Shown one piece after another: positions 46,501 to 58,238 of a DNA stretch of 64,000 nucleotides. Positions within the stretch are counted from its first letter, which is position 1. Every line of letters begins with the position of its first letter. The translations under genes and the position numbers were made by a program. The notes beneath the pieces were generated by a model. That model was not told the origin of the DNA, searched no databases, and worked only from the letters and a program-made list of their open reading frames with translations. The DNA comes from Myrica gale (lineage: Eukaryota > Streptophyta > Magnoliopsida > Fagales > Myricaceae), in the NCBI GenBank assembly GCA_963930655.1, contig OZ005617.1:18278068-18342067 (forward strand). The letters run 5' to 3'.

Positions 46501-46828
46501 CAAAATGTTGCATAGTTAGTTGAACCGCATTGGCTTGTAACATTGTCACGTAGCGCATGCAAGTTGCAGGATCATAGGATTTGAACTGATTTCTTGTGTC
46601 TTTCCAAAGAGACATTTGGGAGGTACAACATTTGACTTGCTATAAAGGAGCACCTTATTATAACTGACACTTGAAAAGACTGGCATAGAAATTTAATATT
46701 AAGGACTGAAGTTATTAGGACTGTCTAGAAACGAAATGACTCTCATCATTAATAATTTGAACCAACTAATTGCTAGTCGACACAATTCGGGCACATGACT
46801 TTGTAGGCAACTTCTTGAAAAGATCGGA

Positions 46829-49800
46829 CTAGGAATGAGCTGTTTGGGCTGATAAGACCTGAGAAATCACGTACATAGTTGGCCTCAATTGTGGAGAGAC
46901 ATTTAAGCATTCAGTTGCGAGATTCACAACTGTATTAAGTTGGTCCTCAATTGGAGTCTCTGGAAATGGAAGGCGTTGATCTAACACATCTTTTAGCTGT
47001 ACGTTTTCCTTGGCAGATGAAGATGCTAATGAGGAGATGAGATCACCCGGATGCTTTCCTGTCGTGATTTCTAATGTCAACACCCCAAAGCTATACACAT
47101 CACATTTCTCAGTTGCCTTCATTGTATAAGCAAGCTCTGCCAAGAAGGAAGTAAAAACAAAAACAAAAAGAATCAACCATTATATATGCACGGGTTTTAT
47201 GTTAATCTTAAACTAAGATAATAATGAAATAAAATTACCTGGGGCTATATATCCATAGGTGCCTGCAAGAGTAGTCCAATTGGAAGAGTCTAGACTCAAA
47301 AGCTTAGCAGTGCCGAAGTCCGAAATATGAGCCTCGTATCGAGAATCCAACAAGATATTACCGCTTTTTATGTCTCGATGAATAATTGGCGGAGAGCAGT
47401 CATGGTGCATATAGGACAAAGCATAAGCCACACCTTTAATAATATTCAGCCTCTTCCTCCAGTCCAGCACTTCAGCAGTATCTTCATTCCCTAAGATTGT
47501 GGCCAAGCTACCCCGTTCGACGTACTCATAAACCAAAAAGGAATGTCGTGCATGCGAACAGAAACCATAAAGTTTAACAATATTTCGATGTCGTGTTTCT
47601 GTTAATGTCCTTATCTCAGTTAAGAATTCTTTTTGCAATCTTATCTCTCCCTCATGTCGTGCGTGGAGTTTCTTCACAGCAACTATATCTCCTGAGGACA
47701 GCTCTGCTTTGTAGACACTTCCATGTCCTCCCTGCCCAATGCAATATCTGGCATCAAAAGCCTCTGTTGCCTTTATGATTTCTTTATACATTGTTTTTCC
47801 GTCAAAAGTTGACATTGAAATAAGTACTGCATCCTCGTTGCTTTCCTCTGATTCTGGATCTTTCTCTCTTCTTTGCATACGGAGAAAAATTATAAAGAAA
47901 GCAAATATAAAAAGCAGCGCTCCCAAAAGAGGAAAAACAATAACAAACACGAGTTTGTGATCTCTTTTGGAGATATTTTTACAAAGTTGCAGTCCTGCAA
48001 CGTTACCACACAATCCCTTATTGCCCATCAATGCTTCTATGGGAGCATCTAGAAATGCGCTGCTATTGGGAAGGGGACCCTGCAACTCATTGTAGGATAT
48101 GTCAACGTACAACAACCAGTGCATCTTTTCAAAGCCTGTCGGGATGACACCAGAGAGATGATTGTGGGATAGATTCAGCTTCTCCAAGCTCTGCATTTTG
48201 CTAATTTCTGCTGGTATCTCACCAATTAGAGAGTTAAAGCTCAAATCTAGTTTTGAGATATGAGATAAGCTCCCAAGATGCACAGAAACCCTATCGCTGA
48301 AATTGTTATGGCTGAGATTCAAATCGTACAGTTTAAACAAGTCCCCAATTAGGGTGGTCGGAATTGACTTGCCCAATTTATTTGACGACAGGTCAAGGTA
48401 TTCAAGATTAGTCAGTGAGCCGAATTCTAAAGGCACAGCACCAGATAGTTGATTACCATTCAACATCAACTTCACTAGAGAAGTCAACCTTCCGAATTCT
48501 TTTGGAATTTGCCCAACTATACTATTCAAAGAAAGATCAAGCACATGTAGCTGAGAGCACATTCCAATCTCCGGTGGTATACTACCAGTGATGTCGTTCC
48601 CACGGAGTTCTAAGTCTTGTAACTGGGGACATTGTCCCCAGTTTTTTGAGATTCCGCCATAGAATTTATTGTCACTTAGATGTATGGATTGCAAGTTTGG
48701 GTAGAAACCAAAGGCGTCGGATATATCTCCATCAAATCGGTTGCCTTCCAAACGGACTCTAACTAAGCTGCTGCAATTTTTTAAGCTTTTGGGAACCCTG
48801 CCTATGAAATGGTTGTTGTTGGCAGCAATTTCTTGAAGTGATCCACCGCGGCAAATGTTCTCAGGCAAGAAGCCAGTGAATTGGTTATCGTCCAATTCTA
48901 GCCAAACCAGGTTCATGAGATCTCCAAGTCCTTGAGGAATGGAACCAGAAAGTTGGTTGACACGAAGAAATAAATATTCCAAGTTGCTCAAATTAGCAAA
49001 CGAAGCTGGAACAGAACCATGGAGTTGGTTTCTGCTCAACTCTAGATCGTTGATGGACTCCAAGTTCCCTATCTCTTCGGGGATGGAGCCAGAAAGGTCA
49101 TTTTGATAAAGGTGAAGAAGAGTAAGATTTCCCAGCTCACCCAATGATGCGGGAATCGAACCATTAAGATAGTTGAGTTGGAGGGCTAATTGGGAAAGGG
49201 ACTTCAAATTTCCTATTTCTGGAGGGATGAGACCAGAAAGTGAGTTGTCGAATAAATATAACCTGGTAAGTTTTGTTAGGTTCCCAAAAGATGGAGGGAT
49301 TGGACCTGTCAGGCTGTTAATAGAAATGCCCAAATCAACCAAATTGAACAGATTTCCCATTTCTGGAGGAAGGAAACCGGAAAGCTCATTTTCTTGGAGA
49401 TACAAATAAGCTAGGTTGCTCAAATTGCTCAAAGAAGCTGGAAGAGAACCTTCAAAACCTATTTCTGGTGGGATTTGCCCTGACAACTGATTATCGGACA
49501 AATCGAGATAGACGAGTCTGGATAGGAAGCTAATCTGAGGTGGAATGGTACCGAAGATAGTGTTTTTGCTGAGATCAACATGTACAAGATTTGGGAAAAA
49601 GGAAAAGGAAAATCCACGAAGCGTACCTTGTAGTCCACAACGGGTAAGGTTGATTCTGATGACACTTCCAGCTGGGTTGCAAGAAATACCAAACCAAGTG
49701 CATGGGCTTGAAGTTCGGTTTGGATTAGCAGAAGAATTGGTAGGACTGTTGGGAACGGAGGTCCATGAAGATAGTTTAGATGGGTTATTTTGAAGGCTTT

Positions 49801-49936
49801 TTTTCCATTTGAGAAGAGCAGTTGCTTCTTCGGAAGAAGCAGAAGCAAAAGTAGCATTTGATGATGAAACCAACTGAACAAACAAGGCAAAGAACACTAG
49901 GATGAATTCTTTCTTAAAGATAGAAGAACCGGTCAT
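46829..49936 (-). CDS. MIK2-like LRR receptor-like kinase (copy 2)
   Basis: Exons 49936-47239 and 47136-46829 with a 102-bp intron (47137-47238), in the same phase as copy 1; 1001 residues. An in-frame ATG at 49972 would add 12 residues (MVRSAAAIRTIT). I prefer [12 protein letters not shown] at 49936, because copy 1 starts there and the hydrophobic signal peptide then lies at the N-terminus. LRR cap, about twenty LRRs, a transmembrane helix and a kinase with [25 protein letters not shown] and CDVYSFGV are all intact. Differences from copy 1 concentrate in the LRR region (for example [10 protein letters not shown] against [10 protein letters not shown]), which is the presumed ligand surface. 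It shares the shortened LRR near residue 160-175 with copy 1. Expected at the plasma membrane, possibly perceiving a peptide; the ligand is unknown. Confidence 0.93.
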
Positions 49937-49972
49937 TGTTATTGTTCGTATAGCAGCTGCACTACGTACCAA

Positions 49973-52796
49973 TATATCATTCTTCCCAGCTTAACAATAA
50001 TGTAATCGAAGCTCGAAAAGTCTTGTCTTCGATTGCTATCAAAACCTAAATGTAACCAGTATTGGACAATACACTTAAGAGTTTTTGGGGAGAATCAAAG
50101 TGGGGAAGAATCGGGGGTCTCTTTGTGCTATGGGTAGAAGATGGGTTGGGTATGGCTCCAAACGGTGTCGTCCCAGTCGAGTTTTTTTTTTTCAGGCAGG
50201 GTGAGGTGGCGGACAAGTGACGCACACGTGGCTGAATATTTTTAAGTGGACAGGTGGCACTCATTGATTGGTTATGACGTGACCATTAACAGGTTGGACG
50301 AGATATGGACGTAGTGACTTTTTTTTTTATGGTAACTCGACTTCAGGGGGTCTATTATGCCTAAAATTTTTTTATTGAAGATTAAAATTTTTTTTTTTGC
50401 CTAAATAAATCATATTTAGATTGAAAAACAGTTTCTTCAGTGACTCATGCATGGGCAAGGAGCCAAGTGTGCTTACTTATTGGGCAGCTACCTTTTTAAT
50501 TTCCATGTGTGACTGTCCTCTCCCCTCGTTAAATATGTGGCCCATTTTTCTCCCCAAATAAACAACATACAACATGGAAATAAATGTTAGGTTAGGTAGT
50601 TGGTCCAAGTCAGAGCAAGAGTGGGTTTGTGTTATAAAATTTTTGTATTGTTAAAATTTTAGATATTGGGTTTAGTGAAAAGTGAAGAGAGAGATAATTT
50701 TTTATATTTTTTATAATGAAAAGTTATAATTTGATGGGAGAGAAATTATATTATAATATTTTATTATAAAATGCTGTAAATTTTTGTAAAATTTTACATT
50801 GGACCGTAATTAATTTACGTACACAGAGTCAGTCTAGTACGAAGCAAGAAAACTCTCCTCTCCCTTCGTTAAATATGTGGCCCATTTTTCTTCCCAAAGA
50901 AACAAACATACAACATGTAAATAAATATTAGGTTAGGTGGTTGGTCCACGTCAGAGTAATTAATTTACACAGCTTCTCCAGGCAGTTTTGACAGTTTCTC
51001 GACACGGAGCGGGCGGCGGGCCCATCGGGCGATTTGTTGGTCATTGGATATGAAAAATAATATCAAGGGTTATTTCTGTTAGATATATAATATAATAGTT
51101 AATATATGATATTTAATATGATATTACCTGTAACAGAAATAAAATGTTGGATATTGGACTGTATATAATATCATGTGATTTTATCATTAATCTAATAAGA
51201 TTAAATCGATATATATCTTATTATTTAAATTATTATAAATTTTATTATTTAAATTATATTCTTTAACATTCTCATTCACTTGTGTCATACTCCTCTCAAA
51301 TAGTAAACCCAACGCGTATAATATTTTAATTAATTAGGATAAATTGTAAAATCAAGTCTTGAATTCAATACCTTATCTTCGATACTGTGTGAACTACATT
51401 CACAGTACATCTGAGCTCCTTGCAAATATTTAAAACAATTTAGACTTGCGATTTTGCATTCATAAAATGTTGTGTTGGTGGCTAAGAGTAAAAAAATATG
51501 GTGTTGGTCGTCTGCCTGTCTATTTTCCATGTAGTGGGTACCAACCCACGTGGAAGTCTAATGCAACAAAAGGACAAGAATTAACAAGTCATTAGTGGCT
51601 GTGGACTGAGTCTCATTTGATTCCAGTTGGATGGCAAAGGAGTAGCTTATATTGGACAAATACATTTTTTATACTCATTGCAGTCCAACTCCACTCTCTT
51701 CTTGTGGTCAAGTCAATTTCCCTTTCGTACGTCGACAGTGGTTTTTCGAAGCATGCAGAAGTCTCTATAATGGAAATAAATGTCCAATTACGTTAGGTGG
51801 TTGGTTCAGAGTAATTAATTCACGCAAAGCTTTCCATGCAATTTTGACCATTTCTAAGGGGACAACAGCCTCCAAGTCCGTAAAAGAAATATTTGTCACT
51901 ACATCTAACCAGTGAAAGTACTCCTAAAAATGATTATACAAGCAGCTCATTTTGCCGTTAAAGTACTAATTAATATCCTCAATAGAAAAGAAGGTTGTTT
52001 TGATCCTGATCATGAGTACATCTGAGGACAAAACCCCTTGGATTCCCTATTGACTTCAATTGCGTGGCAAGAGGACAAAATATTTGTGTGGTTCGGTTAA
52101 TGTCCCTTCCATGCTACCTAGCGAGCTCCAAGTTTGAGCCGAGTTTATAAGCCGGCAAAAGAATAAGCACTCGAAAGTACTCCAAAATCACCTCCCCCTC
52201 TCCAATGGTAAATGCTAGTGTGATATTTATTGATAATCCAGAACTACATCTCCCATTTAGCCTGACTAATATCCTTATAGTCCTAGAGGACCATCTTTCT
52301 CATGAACCATACATAATCTTCTGGGGGTGAAGTCAGGAGGGGGCCGAGGGGCTGTGTTCCTCCTCCTCTTTAAAAAAAAAAGAAAAAGAAAAGAAATTAG
52401 CACTTTATTTCCTAAGTTTTACCGCCTTTTATTTTATAGCCATTAGATTTCAATTTTTAAAATTTTGTTCTTTAAAATTTTTTATTTTTAACAAAAAAAA
52501 CCCTTCCGATTCCCTTTTTTCCTTAAGGCAGTGCCATGTCAACATATAAAATACATGACATATAGCGCCTTATAGTAACTAAATTGGCCCAAGGCCCACA
52601 TACAAACTAAAAAATTGCATTTTGATGAATACCTAAGCGTAACCGGAATTGATAATTCATGTTTCATCTATTTCGATACTCATTCTTATTCCAAAGGCTA
52701 GAAGTTCACTAATTTATCACCCTCTTTATCATGAGCAAGAAGCCAAGCATTTGCTAAGATTTAAAAAAAAAAAAAAAACAAGCATTTTATTCAAAT
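49973..52796. other. Upstream of receptor copy 2: dispersed repeats, no gene
   Basis: Contains repeat blocks shared with 12.4-14.8 kb: 'gaaaactctcctctcccttc', 'gtaatt…ggttggtccacgtcagag' and 'tgtctattttccatgtagtgggtaccaacccac'. 50632-50805 resembles the Tourist-like MITE at 57897-58085. 52195-52360 matches 12430-12600. The segment ends with the copia 3' LTR. No supported coding frame. Confidence 0.4.
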
Positions 52797-53004
52797 TGTA
52801 AAGTTGAATAAAACAAAGAATTCGGCGAAGAAGAAGAGAAAATGTGTAAAGTTGTATTGTATATTCAAATTGCCTTAAAGCTCGGTGAGTACAAAAGAAA
52901 TCAAATCTACGTAACAGCACAATTCGTTCCAGAAGAATAACGCTGACTAGACGAAGTCTGACTAGATGAATACAGCTCAGCATCAGATTCTTTCTGTCGT
53001 AATA
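52797..53004 (-). repeat. Copia 3' LTR
   Basis: 208 bp, almost identical to the 5' LTR. The pol frame ends inside it (stop at 52907-52909). Confidence 0.9.
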
Positions 53005-56000
53005 CGCCCCCGCAAGCTGGTGAATAGATATTTTCTATTCCCAGCTTGGACAAATGAGAACTGAAGAGGGAAGAAGGCAAAGCTTTTGTAAATAGATCTG
53101 CAAGTTGGCTGGTGGTCCGAACATGGCAAGGATGAAGGAGCCCAGCTTGAATTTGATCCCGAATCAAGTGACAGTCGATCTCAATGTGCTTTGTCCGTTC
53201 ATGGAAAACCAGATTTGCAGCGATATGAAGAGCTACTTGATTATCACAGTAGAGATCAGTAGGCTGTGGATGAGATACCTGAAAAACATGCAGAAGAGAA
53301 CGAATCCAAAGTAATTCAGAACTGGTGCTTGCCATAGCACGGTACTCCGCCTCAGCGGAAGACCGAGATACAACATTTTGTTTCTTGGAGCGCCAAGAAA
53401 TCAAGGAACTGCCAAGGAAGACACAATAACCGGTTACCGAACGCCGGGAGTCTGGGCAAGCAGCCCAATCGCTGTCACAAAAAGCCCGAAGATGCAAGGA
53501 AGAAGATGAAGGGAAAAATAGTCCCTGACCAGGTGCTTGCTTTAAGTAACGTAGGACATGGTGAGCAGCTCTGAGATGTAGATCAGTAGGAGAAGACATG
53601 AATTGGCTGAGCTTGTGCACGACAAAGCTTATGTCAGGCCTAGTAATTGTGAGGTACAACAATCGGCCCACCAACCGGCGATAAGGAGCACCATCGGGAA
53701 GAGGAGACCCAGCATGTTGGTGAAGAGAGAGGTTTTGATCCATTGGTAGCTTGAGTGGACGTGTGCCAAGAGAACCAGCTTCAGCAAGGATATCCAACGT
53801 GTACTTACGTTGGCTGAGCTGAATCCCACGTGAAGACCGGCCCACTTCAATGCCCAAAAAATATTTCAAAGGGCCAAGAGATTTAAGCTTGAACCGGTCA
53901 GCTAAGAATTGCTGTAGTGCTTCAATAGAAGAGAGATGAGAGCTGGCAATAATTATATCGTCAACATAAACGAGAAGAGCTGTAAAATTCTCAGCAGTGC
54001 CAAGAGTAAATAAACTATAATCTGCCTTGGATTGGACAAAATCATAATCAAGAAGAGCAGTGGAGAATTTGGAGTACCACTGACGAGATGCTTGTTTCAG
54101 ACCATAGATGCTTTTATGTAGTCGGCAGACTTGGTGAGACAAACCAGCGGAATAACCCAAAGGACGTTGCATGTAAACTTCTTCCTCTAATGTTCCATGG
54201 AGGAAGGCATTGTGCACATCAAATTGATGGAGAAACCATCCTTTTACAGCAGCAATAGCAAGTAATAAGCGAACGGTGACAAGCTTGGCAACAGGAGAAA
54301 ATGTCTCGTGATAATCAATTCCTTCACGTTGAGTGTAACCCTTAGCCACTAATCTGGCCTTGTAACGCTCAATGCTCCCATCAGAATTATATTTAATTTT
54401 GTAGACCCATTTGCAACCAATTGGCACTTTTCCAGGAGGAAGATCAGTTAAAGTCCAAGTGTGATTTGACTCCAGGGCATCTAACTCAGAGGTCATGGCA
54501 TTACGCCAGTGAGGATCACGTACTGCTTCATGATAAAATGCAGGTTCTATATGGGAAGAGATAGAAGTGGTGAAAGCTTTAAACGAAGGAGACAATTTAT
54601 CATAAGAGATAACGTGAGAAAGAGGAAAAAGAGTACCTGTGCAAGTCTTGGAAACCGAATGGAAAAGGGGGTTAACCGAGGCCTGTTGACAGTGGAAATC
54701 TTGCAAAAACTGAGGAGCTGACCGTGTACGAGTGGATCTGCGAAGAGGTGGAGGAGATGTGGGCTTACTAGTGGAATTAGATGGTCCAGTGGGAGAAGAA
54801 CTAGTGGAAGTAGTTGGTCCAATGGGCAATGGAGAGGAAGTAGAGGAGATATGGGTAATGGGAGGATCCGGGTCCGATGGTAAAGGACAAGGTGAATCAA
54901 TAGTTGGAGTAGGTGATGGACTAAGATGTGAAGTTTGCGGTAGGACATGTGATGGTGTGTAAGAGAGGATGTCAGGTAGTGGGCTAGTGTAGACAAAAGG
55001 ATGAGAAGATGGTTCACGTGAGGGGTAATTTGAATGGAGAGGAAATATTGTTTCATGGAAAACAATATTTCGGGAAATAAAAATGGTTCGGGTGGTTAAA
55101 TCTAAGAGCTTATACCCCTTAATTCCGAAAGGATACCCAATGAAAATACAAGCTCTACTCCGTGCATCAAATTTCTTTCTCCCTTGAGATAAAGTGGATG
55201 CAAAAGCCAAACACCCAAATACTCTTAAATGATCATAAGAGGGTGGAGTTTTAAATAAAATCTCAAAAGGTGAAAGATTTGATAGTAAGGGAGTGGGGAG
55301 ACGGTTTATAAGGTAAGTAGCTGTCATAATGCAATCATTCCAATATTTTAAGGATAGGCCAGATTGAAACCTAAGGGACCTAGCTATCCTTAAGAGGTGC
55401 TGATGTTTACGTTCAACTACACCATTTTGCTCAGGTGTTTCTACATAAGTACGTTGGTGAATTATTCCCTTTTCTGCATAAAATTCAGGAAGATGAAATT
55501 CAAGGCCGTTATCACTCCTAATGGTCTTAATTTTGACAGCAAATTGTGTTTCAACTAAAGCAACAAAGGCTTTGAGACAAGACTGAGCATCAGACTTTCT
55601 TTTTAACATATATGTCCAAGTACACCGTGACAAATCCTCAACAACAGTCAGAAAATATTTACTGCCATCATAGGCTGTGACAGAACAAGGTCCCCATAGA
55701 TCAACATGTATAAGCTCAAAAAGAGAAGAGGAAATACGTGTACTATCAGGAAAAGGAAGTTTTCGTTGCTTAGCTAATGGGCAAATAGGACAAAGAAAAT
55801 GTTGTAATGAAGGAGAAGTGACGGTAGGATCATGGATAAGTTTTGACCGAGAAGGAGAAGGGTGTCCTAGGCGGAAGTGCCATAAATCAAACGGAGAACA
55901 ATCTGAGGCAAAAGTGGCTTGAGATGAAAAATTGGATCTGGTGCGATATTTAGGCAGCAGGTCAGCAAAGTCTTCAGGTGAGACATCCTTAGTTTGCAGA

Positions 56001-56713
56001 TAGTACAGCCCTTGAATAACCTTACCCTTCCCAATCGTCTTCCAGGATGCAAGGTCCTGTATAAAACACAAAGTGGGTAGAAAAATGAGACAACAATGAA
56101 TATGCTCAGAGAGTTTTCTTGCAGATAGAAGATTAAAATTGAACGATGGTACACATAAAACATTCTGCAAAGAAATAAAATTATTTAGTTTAACAGTCCC
56201 AATATGGGTGACTGAAACATGCTCACCATTTGGTAGACGAACAGAGTAATTTGCTGTAGAAGTAACGTGAGACAAGAAGGAAACATTACAGACCATATGG
56301 TCTGTAGCTCCAGAATCAATTATCCAAGGAATAGTCGTGGCTGTGTGTGAAGTGTAATTTCTGGCAGACAAACATATGGAAATACCGGACACGACTGGAA
56401 TTTGTTTGGAGGCAGTCTGAACAATATTGGCAAAATGAGAAGCAGTCGACGGATCCTTAGCTTTGAGTAAGGCCATGATCTCTTTGTATTGCCCTTTGGT
56501 TAAAGACATGGAGCTGTCATTGTCCTCCTCAGAGTTGGTCAAGGGCTGACTGAACACTTGATTCACGGCAGCTTTACTTTTGCCAAAAAACTTATGGCTT
56601 GGTGGGTATCCGTGTAACCTATAACACCGGTCCATAGTATGACCCTTCATGCTACAATGGTTGCAAGTAGGTGGGGGCGGCATTGCCTGCCTTGAAGCAT
56701 TTTTCAAAAACAT
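52907..56713 (-). CDS. Copia Pol polyprotein (protease, integrase, RT, RNase H)
   Basis: One open frame of 1268 codons. Order: zinc knuckle CNHCSMKGHTMDRC near residue 17; protease DSGATDHM near 130; GAG-pre-integrase L-W-H-F-R-L-G-H; integrase with HVDLWGP, SDNG and ETPEQNGVVERKH; a Pro/Ser-rich linker; reverse transcriptase with KWVYKIKYNSDGSIERYKAR and the catalytic Y-V-D-D; RNase H with C-D-S-D-W-A and R-S-S-A-E-A-E-Y-R-A-M. The frame has no stop or frameshift, so it could encode active enzymes. With gag missing it would need Gag from another element. Domain order PR-INT-RT-RH defines Ty1/copia. Confidence 0.93.
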   Translation of the reverse strand: MFLKNASRQAMPPPPTCNHCSMKGHTMDRCYRLHGYPPSHKFFGKSKAAVNQVFSQPLTNSEEDNDSSMSLTKGQYKEIMALLKAKDPSTASHFANIVQTASKQIPVVSGISICLSARNYTSHTATTIPWIIDSGATDHMVCNVSFLSHVTSTANYSVRLPNGEHVSVTHIGTVKLNNFISLQNVLCVPSFNFNLLSARKLSEHIHCCLIFLPTLCFIQDLASWKTIGKGKVIQGLYYLQTKDVSPEDFADLLPKYRTRSNFSSQATFASDCSPFDLWHFRLGHPSPSRSKLIHDPTVTSPSLQHFLCPICPLAKQRKLPFPDSTRISSSLFELIHVDLWGPCSVTAYDGSKYFLTVVEDLSRCTWTYMLKRKSDAQSCLKAFVALVETQFAVKIKTIRSDNGLEFHLPEFYAEKGIIHQRTYVETPEQNGVVERKHQHLLRIARSLRFQSGLSLKYWNDCIMTATYLINRLPTPLLSNLSPFEILFKTPPSYDHLRVFGCLAFASTLSQGRKKFDARSRACIFIGYPFGIKGYKLLDLTTRTIFISRNIVFHETIFPLHSNYPSREPSSHPFVYTSPLPDILSYTPSHVLPQTSHLSPSPTPTIDSPCPLPSDPDPPITHISSTSSPLPIGPTTSTSSSPTGPSNSTSKPTSPPPLRRSTRTRSAPQFLQDFHCQQASVNPLFHSVSKTCTGTLFPLSHVISYDKLSPSFKAFTTSISSHIEPAFYHEAVRDPHWRNAMTSELDALESNHTWTLTDLPPGKVPIGCKWVYKIKYNSDGSIERYKARLVAKGYTQREGIDYHETFSPVAKLVTVRLLLAIAAVKGWFLHQFDVHNAFLHGTLEEEVYMQRPLGYSAGLSHQVCRLHKSIYGLKQASRQWYSKFSTALLDYDFVQSKADYSLFTLGTAENFTALLVYVDDIIIASSHLSSIEALQQFLADRFKLKSLGPLKYFLGIEVGRSSRGIQLSQRKYTLDILAEAGSLGTRPLKLPMDQNLSLHQHAGSPLPDGAPYRRLVGRLLYLTITRPDISFVVHKLSQFMSSPTDLHLRAAHHVLRYLKQAPGQGLFFPSSSSLHLRAFCDSDWAACPDSRRSVTGYCVFLGSSLISWRSKKQNVVSRSSAEAEYRAMASTSSELLWIRSLLHVFQVSHPQPTDLYCDNQVALHIAANLVFHERTKHIEIDCHLIRDQIQAGLLHPCHVRTTSQLADLFTKALPSSLFSSHLSKLGIENIYSPACGGVLRQKESDAELYSSSQTSSSQRYSSGTNCAVT

Positions 56714-56876
56714 GTCCAGTCATTTTACAATGACTGCAATATGGTTTCTCTTTCTTAAAATTGCCGCCGGGTTTGTGACAACAATATGGTTTGCAGTATG
56801 CAATATGATCGGTCATGTTTGTGAGTGGATTGGTGGATTTCAAGAGTTTGGCAACTTCATCTTTTTCATTCGCCAT
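56652..56876 (-). pseudogene. Copia Gag remnant (N-terminus joined to a zinc knuckle)
   Basis: Begins MANEKDEVAKLLKSTNPLTN shortly after the primer site and jumps within ~25 residues to a CCHC knuckle (CSHCKMTGHVFEKC). The usual ~200-residue capsid-like body is missing. It overlaps the pol frame in another phase, and pol opens with a second CCHC knuckle. A large internal deletion plus a frameshift is the simplest explanation. Confidence 0.8.
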
Positions 56877-56882
56877 GGAAAG

Positions 56883-56894
56883 CCTCTGATACCA
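56883..56894 (-). promoter_or_regulatory. Primer-binding site (initiator tRNA-Met)
   Basis: TGGTATCAGAGG on the minus strand, directly adjoining the 5' LTR end CTTTACA. It matches the usual PBS of plant copia elements. Confidence 0.9.
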
Positions 56895-57099
56895 TGTAAA
56901 GTCTGGTAAAACAAAGAACTCGGCGAAGAAGAAGAGAAAATGTGTAAAGTATTGTATATTCAAATTGCCTTAAAGCTCGGTGAGTACAAAAGAAATCAAA
57001 TCTACGTAACAGCACAATTCGTTCCAGAAGAATAACGCTGACTAGACGAAGTCTGACTAGATGAATACAGCTCAGCATCAGATTCTTTCTGTCGTAATA
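56895..57099 (-). repeat. Copia 5' LTR
   Basis: 205 bp; pair of 52797-53004. Confidence 0.9.
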
Positions 57100-57896
57100 A
57101 GATTTTAAAAAAAAAAAAACAAGCATTTTATTGGGCATCTCGCCTTTTAATTTCCATGTGGTTCCGGAAGAGATTCTGAGGTCTGAGCCCAATACGCTAA
57201 ATCTTCAGTATAAGGTCTTGACGGACAATTTAAAATTCCTAAATCTGTAAATAAGATGCCCTAAATTATTGGTAATTAACATTTTAATATTTTTAAACTA
57301 TCATTTATTCCTGGATAAATACAAAATTTCAAGTTATTAGCTAGATAAATTAGAGTCCCAGAAATCCGCTAATTTATTACCATCATTATCATAAAGGACC
57401 AAACGTCATCTCGAAAGTTGTTGCATGGGGAAGAAAACTAACGAAAGCAGAGGACAAGAGCTAACAAATAGAAGGAAAAAAGGACGAGCTAACCCATCAA
57501 GGTCAGTTTCTTCAGTAGGTGATTCGTCCTTGGTCATTGATTTCCTTTTAATTTCCATGTGTGGGAGCAGAGAAAACTCCCTTTTGATGCCTAACTGCTT
57601 GATATGATATTAAATGACTACCTTTTTTAGTTCCTTGCAAATATTTTTAAAAAAAATTAGACTCAGCAAAGATATATAGAGTTAAATATACCATGAAAAA
57701 GAGAATAATTAGATTAGTAGAATGGAATTAGTTCGTTTTAGAAAAAAACATTATAGTGATTGATGTTGGGGCATCACAATAGTAAATGTTAACTTGGTAA
57801 TCTATAAAGAAATATTTATCACTGCATATATAACCAGTGTCGGACAATACATTTAGAAGCAAATATATGTCACAATAGCTAGCTTAGGTTGTGTTT

Positions 57897-58085
57897 GTGT
57901 TGTAAAATTTTAGTGTTATTAAAATTTTAGGTATTGGGTTTAGTGAAAAAGTGAAGAGAGAGGTAATTTTTTATATTTTTTTGTAGTAAATAATAATGAT
58001 TTGATGGGGAGAGAGAGATTATATTGTAATATTTAATTGTGTTAAAATTTTAGAGGAATTAAAATTTTAGTACACAAACGCACCC
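57897..58085. mobile_element. Tourist-like MITE (189 bp)
   Basis: Ends GGTTGTGTTTGTG and, in reverse, GGGTGCGTTTGTG. Flanked by TTA (57894-57896, 58086-58088), the 3-bp duplication typical of PIF/Harbinger MITEs. The interior is AT-rich with repeated AAAATTTTA motifs. No coding capacity. Confidence 0.78.
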
Positions 58086-58238
58086 TTAGAGACAACAAGA
58101 AGAAAAAAAAGTGTCTGTCATAAACTTCTAGAGGAGGCAGATGCTCTCTCTTTGTCGTGAAAAGAATGTTTTTTTAACCGTAATCACTTAAATCCAATTT
58201 TCAATCCCAGAACTTGAAAGTACTCCTATTCTTCAGTT

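Larger units (their letters stand above)
52797..57099 (-). mobile_element. Ty1/copia retrotransposon, 4.3 kb, gag-deleted
   Basis: LTRs at 52797-53004 (3') and 56895-57099 (5') differ by about five substitutions (four clustered near one end) and a 3-bp indel. Next to the 5' LTR is a primer-binding site TGGTATCAGAGG (56883-56894, minus), complementary to initiator tRNA-Met. Inside the 3' LTR is a purine tract CTTGCGGGGGCG. The LTRs read TA…CA rather than TG…CA. Pol is open from protease to RNase H, but gag is reduced to about 75 codons. Direct repeats of about 35 bp flank the element instead of a 5-bp duplication. Confidence 0.93.

Noticed and set aside
49937-49972. Upstream ATG of receptor copy 2 adding 12 residues
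   Set aside because: The extension is absent from copy 1 and would push the signal peptide away from the N-terminus.
54547-55065. 172-codon frame inside the copia element
   Set aside because: Shadow of the Pro/Ser-rich linker of Pol in another frame.
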